A DNA stretch of 64,000 bases from an uncultured Pelagibacteraceae bacterium. GTDB lineage: Bacteria; Pseudomonadota; Alphaproteobacteria; Pelagibacterales; Pelagibacteraceae. A program made the translations under genes and the position numbers. The stretch's first letter is position 1, and each line of letters begins with the position of its first letter. The stretch is taken from NCBI GenBank assembly GCA_902615445.1, contig CACMOQ010000007.1, forward strand, positions 1-64,000, written 5' to 3'. This document shows, one piece after another, positions 45,539-55,166 of the stretch. The notes beneath the pieces were generated by a model. That model ran no database searches. It was not told where the DNA came from and saw only the letters and a program-made list of their open reading frames with translations.

Positions 45539-46309
45539 ATGAATATTAAAGTTGTAAAATTAAAAGATATTTCACGAATAATTATTAATGAACCAAAAAC
45601 ATACAATTCTTTATCATCTAAAAATTTAAATGATCTAATTAAAGTTTTTAAAAAATTAGATGAAGATAGAAAAACTAAAGTAATAATTCTTGAGGGAGCA
45701 GGAAAAGGTTTTAGTGCAGGTCATAATTTAAAAGAAGTAAGAAACTTAAAAAGCAAAAAAAAATATCAAAGATTATTTAATTTATGCTCAAAACTAATGC
45801 TGCTGATAGTTGAAGGTAGGAAACCAGTGATTGCAAAAGTGCATGGGGCAGCTTATGCAGCAGGATGTCAATTAGTTGCCAGTTGTGATTTGGCTTATAG
45901 CACTAAAGAAGCATTATTTGCTACTCCAGGGGTTAACATCGGTTTATTTTGTAGTACACCTATGGTTGCTGTTAGTCGAAAAGTTAATAGAAAACCAATG
46001 ATGAAAATGTTATTAACCGGAGAACCAATTAGAGCAAATTATGCAAAAGAAATTGGATTAATTAATGATTATTTTCCGAAATCAAAAATAAATAAAGAAG
46101 TTTTAAAAATTGCAAAAAAAATTGCGTCTAAATCTAATCTTACAATTAAAATTGGAAAACAAACTTTTTATAAGCAATTAGAAATGCCACTCAGAAAAGC
46201 TTACGCACACACAAGTAAAATGATGACAATAAATATGATGGCAATGGATGCAAAAGAGGGAATTTCTGCTTTTATAGAAAAAAGAAAACCAGTTTGGAAA
46301 AATAAATAA
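45539..46309 (+). CDS. Enoyl-CoA hydratase/isomerase family protein
   Basis: A 256-residue crotonase-fold protein. The CoA-pocket motif GKGFSAGHNLKE and the oxyanion loop HGAAYAAGCQLVASCDLAY are visible. The two catalytic Glu positions of true hydratases (following GGGCE and GLPE) read here as GCQLVA and GVNIGLFC, so hydratase activity is uncertain; isomerase, hydrolase or lyase activity is possible. It follows the nucleotidyltransferase by 6 bases and precedes a CoA-binding gene by 1 base. Confidence 0.83.
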   Translation: MNIKVVKLKDISRIIINEPKTYNSLSSKNLNDLIKVFKKLDEDRKTKVIILEGAGKGFSAGHNLKEVRNLKSKKKYQRLFNLCSKLMLLIVEGRKPVIAKVHGAAYAAGCQLVASCDLAYSTKEALFATPGVNIGLFCSTPMVAVSRKVNRKPMMKMLLTGEPIRANYAKEIGLINDYFPKSKINKEVLKIAKKIASKSNLTIKIGKQTFYKQLEMPLRKAYAHTSKMMTINMMAMDAKEGISAFIEKRKPVWKNK

Positions 46310-46310
46310 G

Positions 46311-46712
46311 ATGACAGAGACTAAAGATATTTTAACTAAATATAAAAATATTGCTTTAGTCGGTGCAAGCAAGGACTTAGAAAAAACTTCATCAATCGTA
46401 ATGAAATATCTTCAAAATAATGGTTACAAAGTCTATCCAGTCAATCCAACTATTAGAGGTGAAAAAATTCTAGGTGAGAAAGTTTTTGCAAAAGTTTCTG
46501 AAATTGATGAACAAGTGGATATAATTGATGTTTTTAGGCCATCAAATGAAGCTGCTGAAATAGCTAACGAAGCAGTCAAAATAAAAGCAAAAGTCTTGTG
46601 GTTACAGCTAGATATCAAAAGTCCTGAAGCTAGAAAAATAGCTGAGGCAAATAATATAATTTATGTTGAGAATAAATGTACTAAGATTGAAATTGAAAAA
46701 TATTTTAATTAA
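46311..46712 (+). CDS. CoA-binding domain protein (YccU-like)
   Basis: A 133-residue single CoA-binding (succinyl-CoA synthetase alpha N-domain-like) protein. IALVGASKDLEKTSSIVMKYLQNNGYKVYPVNP is the Rossmann start (seen in parts), followed by IDVFRPSNEA and VLWLQLDIKS. Such stand-alone proteins bind CoA but have no settled activity. Located 1 base after the crotonase gene. Confidence 0.87.
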   Translation: MTETKDILTKYKNIALVGASKDLEKTSSIVMKYLQNNGYKVYPVNPTIRGEKILGEKVFAKVSEIDEQVDIIDVFRPSNEAAEIANEAVKIKAKVLWLQLDIKSPEARKIAEANNIIYVENKCTKIEIEKYFN

Positions 46713-46727
46713 GAAAATTCTTAAAAA

Positions 46728-47192
46728 ATGCTCAATAAATATTTAAAATTATTAACTATTTTTTTTATTTTAACTTCAATTTCAAAAGCTGAGCTAATTA
46801 AGCCTAATAGTTCTATTCAACCAGCGGAAGTTGTTAAGATACAGTTGCTTAGTTTACAAAAAAATAACGAAAAATTTAAGGATAGTGGTATAGAACAAAC
46901 CTGGAATTTTGCTCACCCTAATAATAAACGAGCTACAGGACCACTAGAAAGGTTTAAGAAGATGATCAAAGGTAATAATTATCAAATGATGATAAATCAT
47001 TTAAGCCATACTATTACTCAAACTAGATCAGGAGACAGCTGGGTTCATTTTGAGGTTATTTTATTAGATAAAGAAAAGACTTATCATAAGTTCAATTGGC
47101 AAGTTGAAAAATACTCGGGGGATGGACCTTTAAATAACTGTTGGTTGACAACAATGGTTTCAAGTCCCGAGCCATTAGGAAGTTCAATTTGA
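46728..47192 (+). CDS. DUF4864-type secreted protein
   Basis: A 154-residue protein with a signal peptide (residues 1-21, ending SKAE). The mature part contains AEVVKIQLLSLQKN, WNFAHPNNKRATGPLERF and a C-terminal GPLNNCWLTTMVSS, matching the DUF4864 family as I recall it. Function unknown; a periplasmic location is expected. It lies between the CoA-binding gene and the dimethylglycine dehydrogenase-like gene. Confidence 0.7.
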   Translation: MLNKYLKLLTIFFILTSISKAELIKPNSSIQPAEVVKIQLLSLQKNNEKFKDSGIEQTWNFAHPNNKRATGPLERFKKMIKGNNYQMMINHLSHTITQTRSGDSWVHFEVILLDKEKTYHKFNWQVEKYSGDGPLNNCWLTTMVSSPEPLGSSI

Positions 47193-47247
47193 GAGCATTT
47201 ATACAATTTTGTTTCGAAATGAATAAAAATTTAGTAGGAATCATTTT

Positions 47248-49680
47248 ATGAAAACTAAAACAAAAGTAGTTGTAGTTGGTGGAGGGGTTGTTGGCGTTAG
47301 TGCGCTTTATCATTTAGCTAAAAAAGGGTGGTCAGATGTAGTTTTAGTTGAGCGTAAAGAATTAACTTCAGGTTCAACTTGGCATGCTGCTGGACTATTG
47401 CCTCTATTTAATATGAGTTATTCAGTTGGTCAACTTCATAAATACGCTGTTAATCTTTATAAAACATTAGAAGAAGAAACAGGAAAAAATGTTGGGTTTA
47501 GTGTTGTCTCAAATATACGTCTCGCAAGTACGAAAGACAGGATGGATGAATATCATCAGTATGCAGGAGTAGCAAAAACTATAGGAGTTGATGTAAAATT
47601 TTTAAAACCTCAAGAAGTAAAAGAAATTTGGCCCTTGTGTCATACCGATGATTTAATTGGAGCAATTCAACATCCAGAAGATGGATATATTCAACCAGCA
47701 GATTTAACACAAGCTCTTGCAACAGGGGCAAGAAATAGAGGAGCTGAAATTTATCGTAATACTGCTGTTTTATCAATGAGACAAACAAAAGATGGATGGA
47801 TTGTTGAAACTGACAAAGGATCGATTGAATGTGAACATGTGATTTCTTGTTCAGGTAATTTTGCTAGACAAACTGGAGAAATGGTAGGATTAGATATTCC
47901 AGTTATACCTGTAGAGCACCAGTACATTGTTACAGAACCTCATCCTGAAATTCAAAAAAGAAAAAAAGCAGGCCTTCCTGAGATGGGCGTGTTAAGAGAT
48001 AGTGATAGCAGATGGTATATGAGAGAAGAAGCTGGTGGATTAATTCTAGGCCCATATGAAGATGGTGCTCCTGCTTGTTATGTGGAGGGACCATCAAAAA
48101 ATTCAGAATATGAATTATTTCAGGAAGATTTAGACAGACTTGCTCCACATATTGAAGGCGCAATACATCGTGTGCCTGCTTTTGGTGAAGTTGGTGTTAA
48201 AAAAGTTTACAATGGTGCAATTTGTTATACTCCGGATGGAAACCCGATAGTTGGTCCTGCTTGGGGATTAAAAAACTTTTGGATTAATGAAGGTCATAGT
48301 TTTGGAATTACTGCTGCGGGTGGAGCAGGTTGGCAATTGGCAGAGTGGATCATTGATGGTGAACCAACAATTGACATGCTTGGTGTTGAGCCCAGACGTT
48401 ACGGTAATTATGCGACTAAGTCTTATTTGAAAGCAAAAAATGAGGAGGCATACAGCCACGTTTTTATTGTTCATTACCCTGATGAAGAAAGACCAGCTGC
48501 AAGACCACTTAGAACATCACCTTGTTACGAAAGAATGAAAGAACTTGGAGCAGTTTTTGGTCAAAAATTTGGTTGGGAAAGACCAAATTTTTTTGCAACT
48601 GATGGCATGGAACAAAAAGATGATTGGTCGTTTAGAAGATCTAAATGGTTTGATGCTATTAAAAGAGAATGTGAAAACGTGAAAAAAAACGTCGGGCTTT
48701 TAGATATGACTGCATTTGCAAAATGTAGAATTAGGGGTCCAAAAGCAGAGGAGTTTTTAGATTATTTAGTTGCGAATAAACTACCTAAAAAGATTGGTAG
48801 AATAAATTTATGCCATGCCCTTAACACAAAAGGTGGTGTGCATTCAGAATTTACAATTATGAAAGAGGCAGAAAATAGTTACTATCTTGTATCAGCAGGT
48901 GCAAATTTAAGACTAGATCACGATTGGATCCAAAAATGGATGCCAACGGATGGATCAGTTATATTTGAGGATCTTACAAATAGCACTGGAGTTCTTGTAG
49001 TTGCGGGACCAAAAGCAAGAGAACTGATGCAGAAAGTTTCAACTGATGATTTTTCAAATGAAAACTTTAAATGGCTTACCGCAAAAAATGTTAATGTTGG
49101 CTATGCACCAGTTAATGCAATGAGAGTAAATTTTGTTGGAGAGTTAGGATGGGAGCTCCATCATCCAATTGAATATCAAAATCATATTTTTGATAAGTTG
49201 ATGGAAGCTGGTAAAGACTTAGGACTGAAACCTTTTGGTATACGAGCGATGAATAGTTTAAGAATTGAGAAATCTTACAAACTTGTAGGCACAGAATTGT
49301 CAATAGAATATTCTCCTTATGAGTCTGGTTTAGATAGATTTGTTCACCCTAACAAAGGCAATTTTATTGGATTAGAAGCGCTTAATAAATGGAGAGAAAA
49401 AGGTTTTGATAATAAGTTGGTAACTCTTGAAGTTCATAATACAACTGACTCGGACGTTTTAGGAAACAATCCAATTTATAAAGACGATAAAGTAGTTGGA
49501 AGAGCTACGGGAGGTGAGTATGGTTTTAGATTAGATAAATCAATTGCACTGGCAATGGTCAAACCTGACTTAGCTAATGTGGGTGAAAAATTAAAAGTTG
49601 ATATACTGGGAAAAATGTACGAGGCGACAATTTTGGAAGAAAGCCCTTATGATAATGAAAATAAATTATTGAGAGCTTAA
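47248..49680 (+). CDS. Dimethylglycine/sarcosine dehydrogenase-like flavoprotein with C-terminal GcvT domain
   Basis: An 810-residue protein with an N-terminal FAD-binding oxidoreductase domain ([28 protein letters not shown] with the His that can bind FAD covalently) and a C-terminal GcvT-like folate-binding half ([43 protein letters not shown]). Domain order and length match dimethylglycine or sarcosine dehydrogenases, which strip a methyl group and give methylene-THF. It is directly followed by etfB, etfA and ETF-QO with overlapping junctions, so electrons should go to ETF. Confidence 0.87.
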   Translation: MKTKTKVVVVGGGVVGVSALYHLAKKGWSDVVLVERKELTSGSTWHAAGLLPLFNMSYSVGQLHKYAVNLYKTLEEETGKNVGFSVVSNIRLASTKDRMDEYHQYAGVAKTIGVDVKFLKPQEVKEIWPLCHTDDLIGAIQHPEDGYIQPADLTQALATGARNRGAEIYRNTAVLSMRQTKDGWIVETDKGSIECEHVISCSGNFARQTGEMVGLDIPVIPVEHQYIVTEPHPEIQKRKKAGLPEMGVLRDSDSRWYMREEAGGLILGPYEDGAPACYVEGPSKNSEYELFQEDLDRLAPHIEGAIHRVPAFGEVGVKKVYNGAICYTPDGNPIVGPAWGLKNFWINEGHSFGITAAGGAGWQLAEWIIDGEPTIDMLGVEPRRYGNYATKSYLKAKNEEAYSHVFIVHYPDEERPAARPLRTSPCYERMKELGAVFGQKFGWERPNFFATDGMEQKDDWSFRRSKWFDAIKRECENVKKNVGLLDMTAFAKCRIRGPKAEEFLDYLVANKLPKKIGRINLCHALNTKGGVHSEFTIMKEAENSYYLVSAGANLRLDHDWIQKWMPTDGSVIFEDLTNSTGVLVVAGPKARELMQKVSTDDFSNENFKWLTAKNVNVGYAPVNAMRVNFVGELGWELHHPIEYQNHIFDKLMEAGKDLGLKPFGIRAMNSLRIEKSYKLVGTELSIEYSPYESGLDRFVHPNKGNFIGLEALNKWREKGFDNKLVTLEVHNTTDSDVLGNNPIYKDDKVVGRATGGEYGFRLDKSIALAMVKPDLANVGEKLKVDILGKMYEATILEESPYDNENKLLRA

Positions 49681-50429
49681 TGAAGATCCTAGTCGCAGTC
49701 AAAAGAGTTATTGATTATAATGTTCAAATAAGAGTCAAAGAAGATAACTCTGGAGTGGTTACCGACAATGTTAAGATGTCTACAAATCCTCCAGATGATA
49801 ATGCAATAGAGGAAGCTGTAAAAATTAAAGAAGCAGGCAAAGCTAAAGAGGTTGTGGTAGTTTCGGTAGGAGAAGAAAAGGCACAAGAGACTGTAAGAAA
49901 AGCATTAGCTGTTGGAGCTGATAGAGGTATTTTAGTAAAAGTTGATGGGGTAATAGAACCTTTGGCGGTTTCCAAAATTTTAAAAAAGATTGTTGAAAAA
50001 GAAAAGCCAGACCTAGTTTTTATGGGTAAACAAGCTATTGATGATGATTGTAATCAAACTGGTCAAATGTTAGCTGCGCTATTAAATTGGCCACAAGCAA
50101 CATTTGCATCAAAAATAGAAGTAAAAGAAAAAACTTTAGAGGTCACTAGGGAGGTCGACGAAGGACTGGAGACTATTGAGGTGAACGTACCTGCTATAGT
50201 TACTTGTGACTTAAGATTAAACGAACCAAGATATGCCTCTTTGCCAAATATAATGAAGGCTAAGAAGAAACCTATAGAGCAAATAAGTGCTGGTGATCTT
50301 GGAGTCGACGTAAAATCAAGAATAGAGCAAATTAAAGTAGAAGAGCCCCCAAAAAGAAAGGCTGGGATTAAAGTCGCAAGTGTTGAAGAATTAGTTCAAA
50401 AATTAAAAAATGAAGCTAAAGTAATATAA
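49680..50429 (+). CDS. etfB: Electron transfer flavoprotein beta subunit
   Basis: A 249-residue subunit with the EtfB core [58 protein letters not shown] and the recognition segment [27 protein letters not shown] (read in parts). The start ATG overlaps the stop of the dehydrogenase gene and the stop abuts etfA. It carries electrons from the flavin dehydrogenase to ETF-QO. Confidence 0.95.
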   Translation: MKILVAVKRVIDYNVQIRVKEDNSGVVTDNVKMSTNPPDDNAIEEAVKIKEAGKAKEVVVVSVGEEKAQETVRKALAVGADRGILVKVDGVIEPLAVSKILKKIVEKEKPDLVFMGKQAIDDDCNQTGQMLAALLNWPQATFASKIEVKEKTLEVTREVDEGLETIEVNVPAIVTCDLRLNEPRYASLPNIMKAKKKPIEQISAGDLGVDVKSRIEQIKVEEPPKRKAGIKVASVEELVQKLKNEAKVI

Positions 50430-51382
50430 TGTCAGTTTTATTAATAGCAGAACATAACAATAAAGAAGTTAAACCTTTTACTTTTAATGCAATTTCTGCT
50501 GCATCTCAAATTAATGAAGATGTTCATGTTTTAGTAATTGGGTCAAATTCTGAAGAGGTAGCAAAATCAATTTCTCAGGTTCCTAATGTTAAAAAGGTTA
50601 TAAATGTAAATAATCCAATTTATGAAAATTACATAGCAGAAAACTACACATCAGTTATTATAAAACTTTCTGGAAATTATTCACATATAATATGTTCAGC
50701 TAATACTTTTGGAAAGAACTTAATGCCAAGAGTTGCGGCTTTACTAGATGTTTCTCAGATTAGTGATATTACGAAAGTAATATCTGAAGATACATTTCAA
50801 AGACCGATTTATGCAGGTAACGCATTTGCTACAGTAAAAAGTAATGATAAAATAAAGTGTGTAACAATCAGACCCACATCTTTTGACCCTGCTCCAACAT
50901 CTGGTGGGTCAGCTGAAATACAAAATGGTGATGCTGCTGAAGCAACAGAAATTACTAAATTTATAAAAAAAGAGGAAATCAAATCAGATAGACCAGAATT
51001 GGGAACTGCTAGAGTAGTCGTTTCTGGTGGCAGAGGTATGCAAAGTGGTGAAAATTTTAAATTAATTACTGCTGTTGCGGATAAACTTAATGCCGCTATC
51101 GGTGCTTCGAGAGCTGCAGTTGATGCAGGTTATATAACAAATGATCATCAAGTTGGACAAACTGGCAAAGTAGTTGTGCCAGACCTATACATTGCTGTAG
51201 GAATTTCTGGTGCTATTCAGCATTTGGCTGGAATGAAAGAGAGCAAAGTAATTGTTGCTATAAATAAAGATGGGGAAGCTCCAATTTTTAGTGTTGCAGA
51301 TTATGGTTTAGAGGCAGATTTATTTGATGCACTACCAAAATTTTTGGAAGAATTGAACAAATTAAACACTATACAAAAATAA
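50429..51382 (+). CDS. etfA: Electron transfer flavoprotein alpha subunit
   Basis: A 317-residue FAD-binding subunit. SGGRGMQSGENFKL, IGASRAAVDAGYITNDHQVG, GISGAIQHLAGMK and VAINKDGEAPIF are the FAD-binding motifs of EtfA. It forms the ETF heterodimer with EtfB, whose gene overlaps by one base. Confidence 0.96.
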   Translation: MSVLLIAEHNNKEVKPFTFNAISAASQINEDVHVLVIGSNSEEVAKSISQVPNVKKVINVNNPIYENYIAENYTSVIIKLSGNYSHIICSANTFGKNLMPRVAALLDVSQISDITKVISEDTFQRPIYAGNAFATVKSNDKIKCVTIRPTSFDPAPTSGGSAEIQNGDAAEATEITKFIKKEEIKSDRPELGTARVVVSGGRGMQSGENFKLITAVADKLNAAIGASRAAVDAGYITNDHQVGQTGKVVVPDLYIAVGISGAIQHLAGMKESKVIVAINKDGEAPIFSVADYGLEADLFDALPKFLEELNKLNTIQK

Positions 51383-51405
51383 TATAATCTGTAAAAAATT
51401 ACTCT

Positions 51406-53025
51406 ATGTCCAGAGAGAAAATGGAATATGACGTTGTTATTGTAGGTGGTGGTCCATCTGGATTAACAACTGCAATTAAATTAAAACAATTAAACTCAGA
51501 ATTAAACATTTGTATTTTAGAAAAGGCATCAGAGATTGGTGCTCATATATTAAGTGGAAATGTTTTTGAAACTAGAGCTCTAGATGAATTGTTTCCAAAC
51601 TGGAAAGAATTAAATGCACCAATCAAAACCAAAGTTACTAAAGAAAAATTTTTATTTTTAAGTAAAACAAAATCATTAAGTTGGCCAACTTGGTTATTAC
51701 CGTCTGTTCAACAAAACCATAAAAACTATATAATTAGTCTTGCTAATTTGTGTAGGTGGTTAGCAGAACAAGCGGAAAGTTTAGGTGTCGAAATTTTTCC
51801 AGGCTTTCCCGCTAGTGAAATTTTATATAATGAAGACGGTTCAGTTAAAGGTGTGGCTACTCAAGATATGGGAGTAGACAAAGACGGAAATAAAAAAGAT
51901 AGTTTTGAACCTGGTATAGAATTGTTAGGAAAGGTTACTGTATTTGCTGAAGGATGCAGAGGACATTTAGGAAAACAATTGATTAAAAAGTTTGAACTTG
52001 ATAAAGGAAAAGATCCTCAACAGTATGGAATTGGTTTTAAAGAAATTTGGGAAATAGAAGATAAAAATCATCGTGAAGGAATGGTTATACATAGTGCTGG
52101 TTGGCCATTGGATAACAGCACTTACGGTGGAAGTTTTATCTATCATGCTGAAAACAAACAAATTTTTTTAGGATATGTAATTGGATTAGATTATAAAAAT
52201 CCCCATTTATCACCATTCGATGAATTTCAGAGATTTAAAACTCATCCAGCCATAAAAAAAATGATAGAGGGAGGAAAAAGAATTTCTTATGGTGCAAGAG
52301 CATTGATTGAAGGTGGTTTCCAAAGTTTACCAAAAATGTTTATGCCTGGTGCATTACTCATTGGATGTGATGCTGGAACATTAAATATGCCAAAAATAAA
52401 AGGTTCTCATACTGCTATGAAAAGTGGAATAATAGCTGCTGAAGCAATTAATGAACACATCAAAAATGATAAGGATTTGTCTAACTTTGAGGAAAAGTTC
52501 AAACAAAGTTGGCTATATGATGAGTTATATAAAGCTAGAAATGTAAAACCTAGTTTTAGCTGGGGTTTAATATTGGGGATTATTTTTACAGGAATTGACC
52601 AAATTCTGTTTAGAGGCAAACTTCCATTCACATTAAGACATAAACATGCAGATCATCAGACATTAAAATCAGCTAAAGAGATGCCCAAAATTGATTATCC
52701 TAAACCAGATAATATTCTTACTTTTGATAAAACAAGCTCTGTTTATCTAACAGGCACCAATCATGCCGATAATCAACCAGTTCACTTGAAGTTAAAGGAT
52801 CCAAATTTACCCATTAATTATACTTTAGAAGAATATGATGAGCCTGCCCAAAGATATTGTCCAGCAGGTGTTTACGAGGTTCAAACAGAAAATAATATTA
52901 ATAAATTTGTAATTAATTCTCAAAATTGTATTCACTGTAAAACTTGCGATATCAAAGAACCATCACAAAACATTACTTGGGTTACACCTGAAGGTGGAGG
53001 TGGACCAAGATATGGGAACATGTAA
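51406..53025 (+). CDS. Electron transfer flavoprotein-ubiquinone oxidoreductase
   Basis: A 539-residue membrane-associated flavoprotein. VVIVGGGPSGLTTAIKL at the N-terminus binds FAD; IEGGFQSLPKMFMPGALLIG and SHTAMKSGIIAAEAI are typical middle segments; the C-terminus has a [4Fe-4S] site (YCPAGVYEV then CIHCKTCDIKEPSQNI). It passes ETF electrons to ubiquinone. It completes the four-gene chain from dehydrogenase to quinone. Confidence 0.95.
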   Translation: MSREKMEYDVVIVGGGPSGLTTAIKLKQLNSELNICILEKASEIGAHILSGNVFETRALDELFPNWKELNAPIKTKVTKEKFLFLSKTKSLSWPTWLLPSVQQNHKNYIISLANLCRWLAEQAESLGVEIFPGFPASEILYNEDGSVKGVATQDMGVDKDGNKKDSFEPGIELLGKVTVFAEGCRGHLGKQLIKKFELDKGKDPQQYGIGFKEIWEIEDKNHREGMVIHSAGWPLDNSTYGGSFIYHAENKQIFLGYVIGLDYKNPHLSPFDEFQRFKTHPAIKKMIEGGKRISYGARALIEGGFQSLPKMFMPGALLIGCDAGTLNMPKIKGSHTAMKSGIIAAEAINEHIKNDKDLSNFEEKFKQSWLYDELYKARNVKPSFSWGLILGIIFTGIDQILFRGKLPFTLRHKHADHQTLKSAKEMPKIDYPKPDNILTFDKTSSVYLTGTNHADNQPVHLKLKDPNLPINYTLEEYDEPAQRYCPAGVYEVQTENNINKFVINSQNCIHCKTCDIKEPSQNITWVTPEGGGGPRYGNM

Positions 53026-53400
53026 TTAAGACAAATCTATTGCAAATTTTTTTAACGTTTCAATTGGAAGTAACTTTAAAGTATTTTCATGAGTACTCTT
53101 TAGATAAATAGGACAACCTTTTCCAGCTTCCACAGCTCTTGCATACCAAGTTGCACAAACACACCAACCATCACCATCTTTAAGTCCTGGAAATCCAAAT
53201 TCAGGGTGAGGTGTAATTAAATCATTACCAGCATCTTTACACCATTCTAAAAATTCTGTAGTTACTTTTGCACAAACAGTATGCAAACCATGATCATTTT
53301 CATCGGTATTGCAACATCCATCTCTATACCAGCCGGTTAAAGGGTTATTAGAACAAAGCTCTAAATCCTCACCTAAAACGTTTTTTTGAATTTTATCCAT
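53026..53400 (-). CDS. DUF2237 family protein
   Basis: A 124-residue protein rich in cysteine and tryptophan: NPLTGWYRDGCCNTDENDHG, HTVCAKVTTEFLEW, FGFPGLKDGDGWCVCATWY. These are the conserved DUF2237 motifs. Function unknown; the conserved Cys and His suggest metal binding. It overlaps the 2OG-oxygenase-like gene by 8 bases and abuts the convergent ETF-QO gene. Confidence 0.83.
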   Translation of the reverse strand: MDKIQKNVLGEDLELCSNNPLTGWYRDGCCNTDENDHGLHTVCAKVTTEFLEWCKDAGNDLITPHPEFGFPGLKDGDGWCVCATWYARAVEAGKGCPIYLKSTHENTLKLLPIETLKKFAIDLS

Positions 53401-54001
53401 TAAAAATATCTAATGTTTTTTTATCAATATCTACATTAAAAGAAAAAGATCTTCGCTCTCCCTCTCTTTTAAAAGGGTAAGCGGTATGCATTAAATTGTT
53501 TGGAAATAAAATCATATCACCAACTTTTGGATTATGATTAAATAAACTATCACTTAAAAATGATTTTGAGCCATGGATAAAATCTATAGTTCCATTTGTT
53601 TTAAGTCTTTTTTTACTTTTAGTAATATTTTTGGGTATTTTTAAATAACCAACACCTGAAATATTACCACTATGAAAATGAATTGGATTATACTCATTTT
53701 TAAATTGTCTCACCACCCAAAGACTTTTAAGATTTATCCTTTTAACATTTCTTTTAGAACTTTGCTTTATATATTTCTTGATATTATCTTTAACAAATTT
53801 TAAAAGATTCTTTTTGATAAATTTATTATCTAATTTTACTTCTTGCATCACTTGACCAACTAATTTTTTTGAGTAATCACTTTTTTTTAATCTCTTTTTA
53901 TCACTTATAATTTTATCTACTTCCAAATTGATATTATTTATAATTTTTTTCGGAATTTTGACTATAGCAATCTTAGGGCCAAACGGGCTTAACACTTTCA
54001 T
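53393..54001 (-). CDS. Putative 2-oxoglutarate/Fe(II)-dependent oxygenase
   Basis: A 202-residue protein. PIHFHSGNISGVGYLKIP supplies an HxH/D-like iron site, and MILFPNNLMHTAYPFKREGERRSFSFN supplies the distal His and the 2OG-binding Arg (read in parts). The layout is that of small stand-alone 2OG oxygenases (TIGR02466-like). The N-terminal half is Lys-rich without motifs. It lies 5 bases after hisI and overlaps the DUF2237 gene by 8 bases. Substrate unknown. Confidence 0.68.
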   Translation of the reverse strand: MKVLSPFGPKIAIVKIPKKIINNINLEVDKIISDKKRLKKSDYSKKLVGQVMQEVKLDNKFIKKNLLKFVKDNIKKYIKQSSKRNVKRINLKSLWVVRQFKNEYNPIHFHSGNISGVGYLKIPKNITKSKKRLKTNGTIDFIHGSKSFLSDSLFNHNPKVGDMILFPNNLMHTAYPFKREGERRSFSFNVDIDKKTLDIFNG

Positions 54002-54006
54002 AAGTC

Positions 54007-54474
54007 TTATATCTTAGTGGGATTTGGTTGACCTTTATAAACTTTTTCTGGATCAAACTTTTTTTCCTTTTCTAAAAATTTCATTTCAACTTTACGTCCA
54101 TTATCGATAGGTCCTAAGGGAATTGATCTATAAAAACATGATCTATAACCGACATGACAACTTGCACCATCACCAATATCTACTGTTAACCATATAGAAT
54201 CTTGGTCATCATCAATTCTTATTTCATTTACTTTTTGAGTAAAACCGCTTGTTTTTCCTTTATGCCAGATAGCATTTCTTGATCGACTAAAATAATGAGC
54301 CTCTTTTGTTTCAATTGTTTTTTTTAGCGCCTCAACATTCATATAGCCGTGCATTAAAATCTCTTTTGTTTTTGCACACATTGTAATAACTGGAATAAGT
54401 CCATCATTATCAAATTTTGGAGATAGAAGATTGCCTTCTTCGATTTCGACTACATTTTCTCTTTTTTTGAACAT
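54007..54474 (-). CDS. hisI: Phosphoribosyl-AMP cyclohydrolase
   Basis: A 155-residue zinc enzyme of histidine synthesis that opens the adenine ring of PR-AMP. MHGYMNVEALKKTI, AHYFSRSRNAIWHKGKTSG, IDDDQDSIWLTVD and ASCHVGYRSCFYR contain the metal-binding Asp, Cys and His residues. It is not fused to HisE and is away from other his genes, which is common in Alphaproteobacteria. It is the first of a three-gene minus-strand group and divergent from folE. Confidence 0.93.
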   Translation of the reverse strand: MFKKRENVVEIEEGNLLSPKFDNDGLIPVITMCAKTKEILMHGYMNVEALKKTIETKEAHYFSRSRNAIWHKGKTSGFTQKVNEIRIDDDQDSIWLTVDIGDGASCHVGYRSCFYRSIPLGPIDNGRKVEMKFLEKEKKFDPEKVYKGQPNPTKI

Positions 54475-54550
54475 ATAAAGTTATTATGTAGCACATATAG
54501 CTATATTTTAAATATTTTAAAATTAACAAAATATAGGTATAAAACTCTGC

Positions 54551-55165
54551 ATGAAACTTGTTAAAGATACATATATCAATAAACAAAAAAATAAAATCTC
54601 AGATAAAGAAGCTGAGGACGCTTTTAAAACAATCTTAGCTTGGATGGGTGAAGACCCAAACAGAGAGGGCTTATTGGAAACTCCAAAAAGAGTAGTTAAA
54701 GCTTTTAAGGAGTACTTTAGAGGATACAACGAGGATCCTAATCAAATTTTAGATAAAACATTTGGAGATGTTGATGGTTATGATGATATGGTCATCCAAA
54801 AAAATATTTCCGTGCAAAGTCATTGTGAACACCATATGGCACCTATCATAGGAAAAGCACATGTTGCATACATTCCTAAAGATAGAGTGGTTGGCTTAAG
54901 TAAATTGGCTAGAGTTGTTGAAGTATTCTCTAAAAGACTTCAAACACAAGAGAGACTTACTATGCAAATTGCGAATACCCTTATGGAATCTTTAGATGCC
55001 AAAGGAGTAGCTGTTACAATAGATTCAACTCATCAATGTATGACCATGAGAGGTATTAAGAAAGAGCAAGCTACAACTGTTACAAATTATTATTTAGGTC
55101 AATTTAAAGATGATCTAAGTTATCAAAATAGATATTTAAGATTTATAAGTATTTCAAAAGAATAA
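54551..55165 (+). CDS. folE: GTP cyclohydrolase I
   Basis: A 204-residue enzyme making dihydroneopterin triphosphate for folate synthesis. EDPNREGLLETPKRVVKAF, QSHCEHHMAPIIGKAHVAYIP (zinc Cys and His), LSKLARVVEVFSKRLQTQERL and TMRGIKKEQATTVT are diagnostic; zinc and substrate residues are intact. Divergent from hisI with a 76-base spacer. It fits the folate-heavy gene content of the window. Confidence 0.95.
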   Translation: MKLVKDTYINKQKNKISDKEAEDAFKTILAWMGEDPNREGLLETPKRVVKAFKEYFRGYNEDPNQILDKTFGDVDGYDDMVIQKNISVQSHCEHHMAPIIGKAHVAYIPKDRVVGLSKLARVVEVFSKRLQTQERLTMQIANTLMESLDAKGVAVTIDSTHQCMTMRGIKKEQATTVTNYYLGQFKDDLSYQNRYLRFISISKE

Positions 55166-55166
55166 A

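Noticed and set aside
47193-47247. Riboswitch (SAM or glycine type) before the dimethylglycine dehydrogenase-like gene
   Set aside because: Spacer is only 55 bases and shows no stem pattern of known classes.
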